Assembly: GCF_051401765.1 (NCBI RefSeq)
Contig: NC_135069.1
Span: 11,386,501 to 11,450,500, forward strand
Source: Calliopsis andreniformis
Lineage: Eukaryota > Arthropoda > Insecta > Hymenoptera > Andrenidae
Direction: 5' to 3'
Length of the DNA: 64,000 nucleotides
Shown: in pieces, positions 47,551 to 59,935 of the stretch
How positions within the stretch are numbered: the stretch's first letter is position 1
How the letters are laid out: each line of letters starts with the position of its first letter
Made by a program: the position numbers and the translations under genes
Notes under the pieces: generated by a model
Seen by the model: only the letters and a program-made list of their open reading frames with translations
Told to the model about the DNA's origin: nothing
Databases searched by the model: none

Positions 47551-49990
47551 TCTGAGTAATTGTGCCTTTCACCCTACTTGCACTTGAATTTGCAATATTT
47601 TGTTAACAATGAATATTCGCCTTATCGCGTTTCTTATTTCACGCGACCACTCGCTGAGGCTGCGGTCCCTGTAGCCAAGTTCAGCTCTTCGGTGTTGTCT
47701 TCAAAGTTAACCGCCTTGTTACTCGAAGGAGCGACCTCGGTGAAAGGCACGATTTACGATGGGTAATTACTAACAGCAGTAGTCCCTATACTAGAGACCC
47801 TACCTTGTACATCAGTGGTACAGAGGCAGCGCATTTCGAAACACCTAGATAGGTAACAAGCATTGTTGTTGCTCCCATTGCCTATTTCGTAAAACCGATG
47901 CCCCTCTGCAGTTGACCTTGAACAGTCTCATAACTAAAGTCCTGACGCAATGATCGTCAGTTTTCAGACCAATTTGAATAACGTCCAATCGACTAAAGAC
48001 TCCAGGCATGGTGTCTCTTTCAATTTCGTTAAATCTCCAGATATAAAGAAAACACGTAGATTTGCAGTTTTCTTCAGCGATAAGTCCCGCTTTAACGAAA
48101 CAGATCCAGCTTCCTCATTATCTTTGATCGAGTGCAACTTTCCGATGCAGAGAGATGCTGATGAATAAAAAGCGACGGATATCTCATAAACATGAAACAG
48201 AAACGAGCCCTCTGTGAATATGTATTCGTAATGAAAAAAACGGTCGATCTTTTGAACTTACAAAGACACTTTGTAGAGCTCAATTATATCGTATCTACTT
48301 GTAGTTCAAGCACAATTACTGGCTTTACGTCGAGTATAGTCTCGAGTCCAAGAATATTTACGGTTGGAGCTACGTCTCGTTTAGATTCGAAGATCGTAGA
48401 CTATGCTAGGGATCGAAGTGGAAGCCCATTGTTTTAAAATAGCCTATTAATCATAAGAGCATTCTTATTTAGTCACGGTGGATAACAGTAGCTGAGTTCA
48501 AAGGGATAATCGGTATATTAATTTCGATACCTAGAGTACAAATAGAAATCACTGCTCGATACACTTTCACGGAGCTATAGTATTTCGCTCGCTACAACCT
48601 GCTTCTCTCATTTACGTCAGATATCCAACTTGGCTTGCTTAATGGTAATGTATGGTCTCAGTTTGCGATAGGTCTCATGGACCAGAGTGCTTCTAGCGCT
48701 GGCAACTGGGTTGTTCGTGACGCGAAATTGCAAGATCGACTCGCACCGAGAGCAAGGTTACATTTGACAGCAACGGTGCAAACTCGAGTCAAGGTTGTGC
48801 GATCGATATCGGGAACTGTGGAACGAACCTCGACAGATCTTTCGTGATATGCAGGGATACGCTTGAGTTGGTAATGAGAAGGAACGCTGGTGCTGTTTTA
48901 TGGAGGTTCAGATAGAATTTTATCGGGACACACCTAACGGTACGCTAAGTGATTTATTCTCTGATCGGTGAGTGAATGGTTAGTCAGGATGAAGAATATC
49001 CAATAAAAACATTAATTAGAAATTACGGTGTTAGGTGTTTATCGAAATTGTCCTCTGAAAGGTCTATTCACTCCTGTTGTCGTTTGTGAAAGGGCTTCCC
49101 CATTTCTACCACGGCCCCCTTTCAAACAAAAATACGAGTTCATTGCTGTTGAAGCGTGTCATCCTAATTTTTTTTCGTAATTCTCGACCCACCGTCAGCC
49201 TTCGTCTGACGGACGTCGACCTTGTTTAGGAATGGCACCTGCCTCGCGATTTCATATTGCGTAACACGGAAACTAGAGTAGTTGGCATTACAAAGACGGA
49301 AGGGAATTGTAAAGGCAAGAACGGCACGATCGAAGAGCGTAGGTGTCTCGTTTTCATGTGGGCCTCGTCGGTGGAAGACTATTATCTTGGGCCGAGGGTC
49401 GAAGGATTCGCGTTATAAGGGAGAAAAGAAGCGAGGAAGAGTCCCGTTAGCGATGGGTCAAAACTCCTCCGCCTTCTTTTTCGAGGATACCTTTCGTTCC
49501 TCCTACTTTTATCGTTCCCTCTCGCTCTGTTCAACACCACGGAAGAGAATCGATGCTTTCTCATCTTGTTCTCGAAGGCGAAGACTGAAGGCCCCAAGGC
49601 AGGTACAATATAACCTTCAGCCATCGTTTCGCTTTTTCTTTCTCATTCTCCTCGCGATTTTCTCCCTCTCGCTCTCGCCTGTGCCACGTCTCTTCTTCCG
49701 GCCTGGTCCGATTCTCCCCTTGACCAGCCGAGAGGTTATTTATTACAGGTTTGGCGTTTATACTGGATTTACACAACTTAAATACCGAGACCCACTGGCG
49801 CGCAGCATCAACATAAATATTATATTTTCTTCGTCGTCGATCATGTCCCAACTATACCTTCAAATGGCTTCTACTATGCTTTTTCTGTTCAAGCAGGAAT
49901 TCACACTCTTGACTAGACAACGGATTAGTAATCCCCTAAAACTGCCAAAAGATCGTCATATCTTTCTCGATAACCGGAGATGTTAAATTC
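47551..49990. other. Broad GC-moderate island
   Basis: Many short frames lie on both strands. The longest is plus 49282-49986 (234 residues), rich in R, S, F and L, and antisense to two minus frames over the same bases (49382-49624, 49561-49851). It has low complexity and no recognisable domain, so I do not call it a gene. GATCG/GTGAGTGA near 48967 is donor-like. Confidence 0.35.
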
Positions 49991-50500
49991 TTATATTGAC
50001 TGAAAAGTTTATAACCAGATTTGGAAAGGCAGCATCAAGCACACAATAATATTCTTTTTTAGTTTCTGCAAATTCTTGTTTTAATATCCCACTTATATAG
50101 TAATTTCCCTTAAATTTTGTTTAAGGGGATTAGGTACTGACTGCTATAATCCACGCATCAACAAGTTTCAATGGCTCAAATTCACAAGTGCTACTTTGAA
50201 TTGATACACCATGTAGCCCCATCAGACTTTTATTACCAAACCTTAAACTCCACATGGAGGAAACAATAATTGTCAACGATTGGGGAAGTTACAATAGCCA
50301 GACAGAACACATTTACAGCTCGAAGAAGTTTACTAGACCAGAATCATTACGTTGATACATTAATTTACCAAATCCAGACTGTTAAAAAATAAAAAAACTT
50401 CTTAGCATCTTCCATTAAGTCACAGTTTATTCAAGCTATCATCATAATAGTCCTAGGATGCAATCGCCACTGTCATTCAACACACTCACCATTCATATTA
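49991..50500. other. AT-rich spacer
   Basis: No feature. Confidence 0.45.
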
Positions 50501-51260
50501 AGTCGTCTTTATAATCGATAAATGCTGAAAAGAGCTTGCATGAGGCATTCATCCGTTTCGCCAGCTAGAAATTCGCAATCTTCGACAAATACACGACCTG
50601 CATTAATCCTCGCGTTGAGATTATTGAGGCCGAGAATTCTCGTCCCTAAGACAGCCGGTCGTATCCCTTAAACGGCTGCGCTAACATATTCCACGGGCCA
50701 ACTCGCGTGGCTTGGAACCGCGTTCGATCAGTTTTTGCGATAAGTGGTAACAACGACACCGGCTACCACCGACTGGGAGACGTCAGTCGCATGGAGGCAA
50801 GAGGAAACACATAGCAACTGTGCTCTCGTTGCGGCGGCACGTTGCTAAGGTAACTGCAGCAGCAACTGTGCGGATCCAAGCGTACGCCGCGGCCCGAGAG
50901 AGAAGCAACTCCCTCGGCGCGCGTTTAGAGCAAACCAGGCACGTATAGCAATCATTCGTCTCCTTATCTAGCGACGGCGGCAAACGTGCAGGCATTCATC
51001 CATCATCCAGTAGCGTGGAAAGCACTCATTTAGCTGCTCCGCTTTCAGTACCGAGGCAAGCTTCGAGTCCCGCGAGGAATATCCGGCACGAGGCGAGCGC
51101 GCGCTGCATTCAGCGTGCTCTCCTTACTGCCGATGCGTTCTACTGCTATTCCAAAACAAATCGACGAAGGAGATTCCTAGCTGCAACGTAGACCTCGTGT
51201 CGTGCCTTGTCGTGGTGTGTTGTACGATTGTACTGCACCTCCGATGTGCCTCCGCGTAAC
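50501..51260. promoter_or_regulatory. CpG-rich island, possible promoter
   Basis: CpG density rises to 51130, with an initiator-like TTTCAGTACC near 51045. No matching downstream promoter element or TATA box is convincing. A short minus frame (50783-50995) is unrecognised. It resembles other candidate promoter or conserved islands in the window. Confidence 0.25.
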
Positions 51261-53977
51261 CTTTTTTCTCCAAATTGTTTAACGATTACAAAGAAATAGT
51301 TCTATTTTGAGCGCTTTGTATATCGGATGTATGGTTCAGATATGTGTCTTGGATATAGTAGTTGTTATTTTTTAGCTTTGGTAAATGAAGAACTTAGTTG
51401 AGGTTTTGGTTTTGATTAATTTGTAGGGATATGGTTACATTAGGGAAAGAAAGGGATAAAGGGATATTTTTACTTGTTAAAAATTAATAGGTTAAGGAAA
51501 TTGAAAATTTTCGGGAATATGTTTATCCATGTTTCAAGGTAGCACTAGGAAAGTGTTGTACAATTATGTTTTGTATTTTAGTAAATTTATTGCATGATGT
51601 TTGTAGAATATCGTTTTCGATGGTTGCTACGATTCGGATTTTTATGTTTGTCTAACACAGAAAAACCAAAGATATTCTTAATTTATACTATGTTAAAGCC
51701 AAAAAATGTATTTTGATAAAATGGTAGCCATTGAAAAATAAAAATTAATAAATATCAATTTTACCATAGAAGTTTTAATTTTTCTAAAGTTTTTTTTTTT
51801 TAAGTAATAAAACGAACTATTGCAAATATCGACATCATTTTAGTAAGAACGATGGAGATATAGCAATGCATTTGTATAAATGTAAAATTGGAAATAAATT
51901 AGTCAAGTTATTTTTTGCATACAGCTTCAGCACAGTGTATTATCTCGTTGAAAAAATTGTAGAACAAGCTCGTTTACAACGCGCGGTAAAAAGTTATATT
52001 CTTTTTTATTTTGTTGATACACCTGTTATTGATTCCGTACGTTGTGTAATTACTATCGGTTCAATAATTTGCTGGTAGCAGCAGTTTATGTGAAACAAGA
52101 TTGGAGCATTTATTTTATTGTCATTGTTTCTAGGCATTGGCTACCACTGGGATATCAATTAATACTGTGTCTTCTCTGGAAAAAGAAATGCAGCCAGTGT
52201 ATTGAAGAGTGGTAACTTGAGTATATTTATAGAACTTCCGTTCTGGTTCCCTATGTCATGGAATCTATGATATCAGTAACAGTAACCCCTTCAAACAAAT
52301 ATGAAATGTGAATGTATTGTTTGCAAATTTGAAAACAGAAGTCAGTAACTTTTATAAATGTTACAATAACATCATTTGGATGCAAATTTCGAATAGCATT
52401 GGGCAGCATTTCAAACAGGTTGAAAGAGTCAGATTACAGATTGTTATCCTTATTTTTGGTGCTTACAACCAAGAAAATATTTCAAGCTTCTGAAAATATT
52501 TCTAACATATTGATGATTTTCGTATAAAATTAACCGTGTTAATTGGTTGTATTAAAAATGAACAAAATTAAGATATTACAAATTTTACCTAAATTATCTA
52601 TATTACGTTACTATAATTCACGAAGTATAGTATTTCCTCGTGATAGTCACATCTACACGTATAGCTACGTTTGCTGTAATTTGAAATTGTATCATTTATA
52701 CACACTGTTACTCAATATTTTTTATACAAATCAAAGTGGAATACCATGAACATCAATTAACCTCAAAAATATATCACACAGTATAAACTCATCAGTGAAC
52801 ATTGAGCTTATGTAGAAGGAATACTGTATTCCTTACTAACAACACACATCCACTATCTTTGCTTCACAAGACTTCACCATCGATACCAGTGATTTCATTT
52901 ATTCCTCGTATCCATTTCGTTTACACAGCAACCATCATGGTAAATTCGTCCAAGCATTTCCCCATTGTTTTCGGAAGCATTGTTTTCAGTAATCAGATGC
53001 GATTCAGTCATATTATCAACAAATCAAAACGAACTTCGAATTTATTTATCGAACCGAATAAACATGGTTTCGTGTTCCGATAAACTGTGACGAAGCGGCG
53101 ACACCCACGTAGTCGAACTTGTGCGCCATAGCAGTCTGTTAGTCCAGAAATGTTGCACCCTGACAACTACCGTTCGTCCCCAATCTTACTTCTCTTTCTC
53201 TCTTTAGTTTTCGTTATTCCCTGCACACTTCTTTTCCTTACCCCCTCGGTTTCGGTGTCAAGAATGAATACATTGTTGTCGGAAAATGTAAATGAACTTG
53301 AACCGATACCCGTTCGCCCACGAGTTTGCTCAGTTCCGTCTTGAAAAAGTGTTCAAACGTAGAAACGCTTCCACGAAGGATTGTCACAGCAGTAGAACTA
53401 CGTACAGTCGGGAATAGTTCAGATTCGACTTTTTTCTCTCGATAGGAATGCAAAATCTGAGAAACAGAAATCGATTGAATTGGTATTTTACCTTTACACT
53501 CGGGATGTTTATGCAAATTCATATTTAGAAACGGGTCTAAAGGAGTAGAATCCCAACAGTGGAGTTTTTTCATTCTGGAAATATTATAACGTGTATTCTA
53601 CTGTAGATATTTTATATTTGCTAGAGAATTACGTTTATGATATTCGTTTTGCGCATTTCGTAGTTATTCGTTTCTTGGGTATGAGTATAGGAACTTGTCT
53701 CATAGAGATGTCTAAGGTAGCAACGAGGACCTCTATTTGTTGCATGATACATACTCTTCATACATAATCTAAAATTACCTGTTCTTAGGAGGATTGCAAG
53801 GCCCCAAGAAAAGTATCATTAGTGTAAAATTTTTACTTGTTATTTTTTTAAGCGTGAGATTCGTTTTGTACATAGATTTACGATCATATCTAATTTTAAA
53901 TCTTTCTAGACTGACTTTTTATGGGCTGTAACAGAAATTTTATTACCTTCTGCTAATAATAATTAGCTGAATCTATG
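51261..53977. other. AT-rich spacer with one GC-moderate patch
   Basis: No gene. A patch at 52800-53560 holds short frames on both strands (plus 52802-53083, minus 53238-53573) without known domains. A run of about 13 T's lies near 51788. Confidence 0.45.
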
Positions 53978-54106
53978 TTTTAGAGCTATATTTATAATTT
54001 TCAACTTTAATGCGCAAATATATATTCTATATTCTAGATCTTAATAAAAGCCTAAACTCAAATTTTTTGAAAACGTAACATAGGGCGTTTTACCTTCTAG
54101 CCAGTG
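53978..54106 (+). repeat. Dispersed repeat family A copy (internally deleted)
   Basis: Matches the 61.1-kb copy closely over its 3' half: ATATTCTATATTCTAGATC, TTAATAAAAGCCTAAACTC, AAATTTTTTGAAAACGTAAC and GCGTTTTACCTTCTAGCCA. The middle block (the ~80-bp CTTGAACC…GAAATT segment) is missing after TTTTCAACTTTAATG. Confidence 0.65.
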
Positions 54107-54540
54107 AAATAAGCTTCGCATAAAACTTAATAACTTTAGGTCTTGGGAATCCGTACTATTCAAGAATCATAGTTGCATGTACATAATTCTACTAAAAACA
54201 AACATTTATATTTATTCATTCGTTTTTGCAACTGAAACATTATAATATCACATATATTACAACGTCGATGATAAAAGGATTAAATAACAAATTTTTGAGT
54301 CAATTTTAACCAACATGTGTTTTGTAGTTCCAACGAGCTAATTCTGCAAACAGAAATTTTCTTTTTAGTTTTCTCAAGAATTTCCTATTTTGAATTTGTG
54401 ACCTCTCAAAAATTGGCAGTATCGTTTCTCCGCCAAAACAAACCATTCCTTCAGTTTTCAAATAAATATCTCCCCGAACAGCGCCACTATTCGCCCATGA
54501 AAGTGGTGGTTGACGCGTCCGCATTAAAACGGCCATAGGT
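54107..54540. other. Spacer, no feature
   Basis: Frames at 54306-54538 on both strands overlap and are unrecognised. Confidence 0.4.
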
Positions 54541-55320
54541 AGACGCTAATTGCGAGAAGTCGTGGCATGCTTGACGGGCCGAAACAGATGCGAACGATCC
54601 ATTCTCTGTTGAGCGAGCGATTCAATTAGCCGCGCGAGCGCAAGCGTTGCAAATCGAGAAGCACGCGACGAATCCGTGAAGCGATTCTAACGGGCTGTGC
54701 ACGAGCTGCGTACGCCCCTGGCCACGCGGCGGTGCTGCACGCCAGACGCGGCAACATTGTACCCGAACGGAGTATCGGCTGGGCCCTCGCATGGGAGATA
54801 GCGAGAGGAGCAGAGGACGTAGGGTACAGAGAGAAGAGAGAAGCTTCCGAAGGGAAGGAAGCGAGCGATGGAAAAGAGGTCCAACGCGATTTGGCGGGCA
54901 GAAGCTGTCGCGAAGGCGAAACGAGAGAAATGGTAACGCAGGAAGAAATATGGCTAGACTGCGTGGAAGATGCTCGAGGATGGGGAACGAAGGGGAGGAA
55001 GAGTGCTAGAACACGAGCGTGCGCGAATGTATGCACACGTAGTGGGTGTCGCTTCTGTTGCCGCCGACGTCGCTGCCGTTCCTCGTTACCGACGCAGTTG
55101 CCGCACGCCCTCCGCCAGCCCTCACGACATGATCTATCAGCCTTTTCTACAACTACTTTCTTCTCCTTCGCCGCGCTCTCTTTGTCTTCTTTCTTGCACA
55201 CTCGTTCGCCGCTCCGGGCGGCGACAGCGTGCTTCCCGCCATCCTACTTTCCGCACGCTCTCAAGTAGCTCCACTCTAGGCCTTCTTAACTTGAAAATAG
55301 GGGGAGCCTGATAAGCTCCC
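54541..55320. promoter_or_regulatory. Strong CpG island, candidate promoter/5' exon
   Basis: One of the most GC- and CpG-rich blocks in the window. Both strands are open for long distances (minus 54626-55201, 191 residues; plus 54732-55268, 178 residues; others nested). Double-strand openness with R/S/A-rich products indicates composition, not coding. A promoter, untranslated first exon or conserved regulatory region is the most likely role, on an unknown strand. Confidence 0.35.
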
Positions 55321-56780
55321 TCTACTTCGAGATTTTTTCCCCGATCTTGATAACTACGGGGATCTGGGAACTGGTATTTGCACTCAAGGTGTTCTATTGC
55401 AACGGCTGCTTACGGAGGAAGAGGGATTCGTTTGGGTATCCTTGGGAGATTAGGAAATTGGTTTTGACAGATTTTGGGATCTGAGTGAAGATGTTTTTTG
55501 GAGGTAGGATTTAGTGATACGTTCTGGCACCGCTTCTTTTGTTTTCTCAAGTTTTCTTTGTTAGAAACATCACATTAAATTACATGTTAGTTAGATGGGG
55601 GACTGTTTGAGGAATTTAGTACTTTAATACTTTATGATTCATTGGAATGGTTAAGTATCTGAATTTACTAGACAGTGACACATTTAGATAAATATTTCTA
55701 GTATTCCAACAATATAGTATTTAGGAATGAAGTTCTTCAAGTTTGCCATTTGTTTTTTGACTTTCTTGCTATTTAAGAGACATAATATACTCGAGTATCT
55801 AAGTATGAAAATACTTCAATACATTGAAATTTTGAGTTAACTTCCTTGTTTATTACTCGAACTATGTTTGCTAAATGTAGTTCTAGCTCTAATGCGATCA
55901 ACGTAGAAGAAGCAACTTAACATTCAAAAATCGAAATATTCGTGAGGGTGGACCAAACATGATTTTCTTATTTAGAAAAGTTCTACATATTGCATCTCTG
56001 TTAACGTTTGCAATTTTTCTTTAACAAAAATCAAGTTTAATTCAAAAAGTTTGTAATCGATTAGAACACACCTTATCAATGTACAAGAGTGTGGAAATTT
56101 ACATAAGTATTGTTCAGTTATTTTAACGTAAACGTTTCGGCGTGATTTAAATATTACAAGTGCTTCGTCTGTACGTTATTTCCTACGTTAATTATTAACT
56201 GGATAAGTTAATGATAATTTATTTTGATAAGCCTAACACTTTCTGCGAGTTTGAACATGTCACTATCGAAATGAGCAATCTATCTTTTGAAGTTTTAAGT
56301 AAATTAATGAAGATTCTGTGAAGAGATGGGCAAGACGGTTTAATGAATTTAAATTTTTATATCGTCTTAGAAATATAACCATTTGAACAAACAAACTATG
56401 CTGATTATTATCATGTTATGATAAAGATAATATGGAATTTCATCGAAAGTTTTCATACTTTGACTCAATTCAAATTACTACAGTAATTACAAATGAAGAA
56501 ACTGTAAAGACGATGAATAATGTTTTATAATATATAAGAAGAATAAACATCTTGCTTGACGATAAGTTCACAAGGTACCCAAAAAGAAAATTTCACAAAA
56601 AATCCATGTTTCAATTAATATCCAACACAACAATCTCAAATATAATCAATCACAGCATATAAAAGTCAACTACAATTAAACGCGAATGCAGCCATAAATG
56701 TGAAAGAAAATGGACAACGTTTGAAGTATCTCTCGTCACTGAGCAGATATAGAATAATGCCAAGCTGCACAGAGAAAGAA
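55321..56780. other. AT-rich spacer
   Basis: After a short GC-moderate shoulder the sequence is AT-rich with no supported feature. Confidence 0.45.
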
Positions 56781-57480
56781 ACAAGGGGAAGAAGGGCTTG
56801 CAAAAATTCAAACACAGCCCTGTACTCTTCCTCCCGCGCTCGTTGCTCTTCCTCTGGCCTGGGTCCTCCGTCCCTCTCCCTGGCCACCCCTTTCCCACCG
56901 TTCGATCCCTCCCTTCACCCTCACGAGTGTCTCCTTCGTCGCTGCTCCGCCGAGCCAGTCCCCACCGGACATGCCCTTCAGTGGTTCCCAACCGCGGCGC
57001 TTTGCGTTGGCGTGGTGCCGCAGAGGACGCGCGGCGGAGCCGTTCGTGTCACGTGCCAGCGAACTCGTTAACTACCCTAACGACCAGGATTCCACGTGGC
57101 CGCCGTGGTCTCGTCGATAATTGGCGCCGGGCCAGCAAATTGCCGCCTTTTCGATATATTATATATATTATACGGGCGTGCGTCCGTACTCCGTGACACG
57201 TGGATTCGTCGCAAGTAGGATCCTCGATAGCGCAAATTGAATAATCGTGAAAAAGAACACTGAAATATAATAACGGGCACTTGGTCTCCCGTGGCTTTCA
57301 GGATTTATTTCTCGCCTCGAATGCCAGAATGAACGATTGGTAAGGTACTGCGCGGAGCTGGAAAGATTGTATCTTGAAAAAATGCGAATCCAATTGGTTG
57401 CGGTTGATGTGCCATCTGATTCCACACATACTTTCGGGCGTAGTGTGTTATTAACCGAAGCGGTCATAACTGCTAACTGA
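56781..57480. other. GC-rich island with overlapping frames
   Basis: Plus 56700-57071 and 56798-57196 overlap minus 56650-56991 and 57168-57557. Products are low complexity (S, P, R) and unrecognised. Treated as noncoding island. Confidence 0.35.
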
Positions 57481-57496
57481 ATTGACGTATCTCCTA

Positions 57497-57706
57497 TACA
57501 GGGTGACCCATATGAAGTTCTGTACGTAATTATCTCCAACACTAGAACTCGTTTCAAAACACATTTTAAATAAAACTTACTTCAGGAGAAGCATTTCGAT
57601 GGTCACAAATTTTCTCTAGGTGACTGTTTTATTTAAAACATTTTTTAAAACGAGCTATAGTTTGGGAGATGATTATATGTGAAACTTCAAGTGGGTCATA
57701 CTATTA
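57497..57706. mobile_element. MITE with 80-bp inverted arms (210 bp)
   Basis: Arms at about 57497-57576 and 57626-57706 are inverted copies. The left starts TACAGGGTGACCC and the right, read inward, TAATAGTATGACCC. Both continue through GAAGTT, ATCTCC-AACTA and ATTTTAAATAAAAC-type blocks (TTTTAAATAAAAC at both inner ends). The loop is only about 50 bp, so almost the whole element can fold. The class of ends matches the Tc1/mariner-related elements at 39.0 kb. Noncoding. Confidence 0.7.
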
Positions 57707-57756
57707 TATTAACATGCGTTTCAGGTGCAGTATTTCCAGCTTTGCACAGTGAGCAA

Positions 57757-58349
57757 ATGTCCCAGTAGCTAACTGTATCCCAGTATCTAAACACTAATTT
57801 TGCTTAATTTTAAGCTTAAACTCTAATGTACCTAATGTCGCGAAGTGCATTTTTAGGTTACTCGTTTGTTGAGATATTTCACATCTAAAGCATCTAGATA
57901 TTGAAACATTTATAGTGCCTCCTCAAAAACAGTAACTTAGGTAAGGTCCACTCAAGTGACGTGCTATGGGATGCCTTTATAAGTACAAGTCGACAAATGT
58001 GTTCTCTGATGCTTGGTTCAAGACTATTTTATTTAACCACATTTACTGTCTTAATTTTTATGGGGTTCACGAGCTTTTGTTTGGATAGCGTTCCTGTAAG
58101 ATTCTAAACAACTGAGATAAATGTCCCACTACGTTGAACACATGAAATGTCCCAATGAGTGAACAATCAGAAAATATGTATTTCGATATTTGAATTGTGT
58201 CCCAGTAACTGAATATGTAGACTATTTTATGATAATATTTTTTATTTCTTAATAATAGTACTGGTTTCTTATTACAATTTACGTTTAAAATTAAATGAAA
58301 TTAGCGTTGGTGTCCAGGTATCGGGACATAGCGACTGGGACATTTCGTT
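57757..58349. mobile_element. TIR element with GTCCCAGTA motifs (~593 bp)
   Basis: Ends are inverted copies: left AATGTCCCAGTAGCTAA, then TATCCCAGTATCTAAACACTA and TTTTAAGCTTAAA; right, read inward, AATGTCCCAGTCGCTATG, then TCCCGATACCTGGACACCA and TTTTAAACGTAAA. The core word TGTCCCANTR recurs inside at about 58122, 58148 and 58198, suggesting protein-binding subterminal repeats. A partial second copy lies at 17870-18100. No transposase frame; superfamily unknown. Confidence 0.6.
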
Positions 58350-59600
58350 CCCAAGTCGTTCCTGAGCGCTTAACCTCTCATGTCAGAGTCATGAAGAACT
58401 TAAACTTCTGTTATTTTTACAAAGAGACTATATTTCACTGTTACTGTAAACCTTAAGCTATGTCTCCATTGAGACAATAACGAGGAACATTTTATCTCCT
58501 CTTGTGAAAAAGATAACAAAAAGTGGGATGCTTTTGAAGGACACAAAGAAAATGAAAAATTCAAATGCAAATATGGCCGAAAACGCATAAGCGACAAAAT
58601 CTTCCTCAATGTTGCTTGAATACAGACATAGCTTTATAGCGTTTTTCCCCGAATCTATATGCAATATAGGTTCACCGAACGTATATGCAATACCCAATGA
58701 TACATCTCCGAGCAGACATGAACCGAGGATGGCTGCACTAGGTCGCTACGTTCGAGACGCATAAATTTTGTAGCTGGGCAATACCTGCAACGCTGCCGCG
58801 TGCGCAGTCGGAGTGCTCTTGATGCAGCAGGCACCGACAGAACAAAATCTATGGCACAGGCCTGTTAATTCTTAATGCTTAATCAGTGCACCTTATCGCG
58901 AACGTGCGAGAGCGCGCGCGCGCCTCGCTCTCTCCGCTTCCACGAGATGGCAAGCCTGCCTTGTAAATAGAGGAAACGCATTTGCCGTCTATCTAATATC
59001 AAAGAGACCGACACTGCGGCGGTTTTATATACTTAATTTATGAACAATATACAACGTTGTCGACCTACCTCGATTCTGGCACCTCTTGCTTTCCTTCTCC
59101 TTAGACGGCTCGATCGTTTCTTCTCTTTTTCTTCTGTCCTGGCTGTCTGGTCGTCTGTCTTCCCTTCGCACGTGGGTTCCCTCGTTCGCGTTCCTTTCTC
59201 TCTCTCTTTCTGTCATCAAACATTTTAACCGGCAGAAAACTGTGGCTACCGATAAGGAATTCCACCCTTTATCATTAGAGTACACCGTTCGGCGTGTTAC
59301 CACACGACACCAGTTATCTCGTAGACTGTGTCGTTTCTTCGCTCGAGCGTGGCCAATTTGATTGCAGTCGCCGCGGCACCGATGCTCTTTACCTGCTCGC
59401 TTTTGCCATCGTTATTGCATTACTTCTGTTTCTGACCTATATATGTGGACCGACCGCAAACAGGAGTGGAGAAAGATAATTACCGTGTGAGGTGAAACAT
59501 GCGTGAGATAGGTTCTTTTTGGAGATAGTCTAATGTCGTTTAATCATTGGCGTGTTTCCTAAGTCTGCGTGTTTGAGGAAGCTCGCGAGCTGGGTTAGAA
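58350..59600. other. Spacer then GC-rich island
   Basis: 58400-58700 carries minus frames without recognisable domains. 58720-59600 is a CpG-bearing island including the CG-repeat hairpin and a CT-rich tract near 59195-59215. Plus frames at 59040-59479 and a minus frame at 59025-59303 overlap and are unrecognised. Confidence 0.35.
58908..58932. repeat. (CG)n tract inside a hairpin
   Basis: GAGAGCG (58908-58914) and CGCTCTC (58926-58932) are perfect inverted arms around a run of alternating C and G (58912-58923). Alternating CG favours Z-DNA and the arms favour cruciform extrusion. Such a run is unusual in AT-rich insect DNA. Confidence 0.7.
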
Positions 59601-59935
59601 ATTACAAATTTAAATATTTGAAAATTGAGGTATTTAAATAATGTACAGCTTAGCAATTTAAATATTAAAATATTTGAAGATTTGATTTTATGAAATATTG
59701 AATATTTAAGTTGGTTAATATTTGAATATTAGAGTTTTTTTTTTAATAGTATTTAAATATTTGAGTACAGTATTTCGTTGATACGTCAACTGACTGTTCC
59801 GAATTACGCAAATAAAACTGTTTTTCTGTAATTAATTTCATGTGATGACAAATATAATAACGGTGTTATAACGAGGAAATACTGTATCTAAATATTTGAA
59901 AATTTCAAAATTTGAGAAAACAAAAAAGGATGATG
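59601..59935. repeat. AT-rich palindromic TTTAAATATTTGA repeats
   Basis: The word TAAATATTTGA or close variants recurs near 59630, 59657, 59673, 59725, 59752 and 59889 in both senses. Similar AATATTTGAA words fill the hAT-like element at 13.9 kb, and the start (GCTGGGTTAGAAATT near 59590) faintly resembles a hAT terminus. No matching right end was found, so the assignment is tentative. Confidence 0.35.

Noticed and set aside
49282..49986. 234-residue plus-strand open frame, longest in the window
   Set aside because: It is open on the opposite strand too, has R/S/F/L-rich low-complexity composition, no domain and no splice or start context. Best explained by base composition.
54626..55268. 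Long frames on both strands (191 and 178 residues)
   Set aside because: They overlap base for base on opposite strands in a CpG island, and neither peptide is recognisable.
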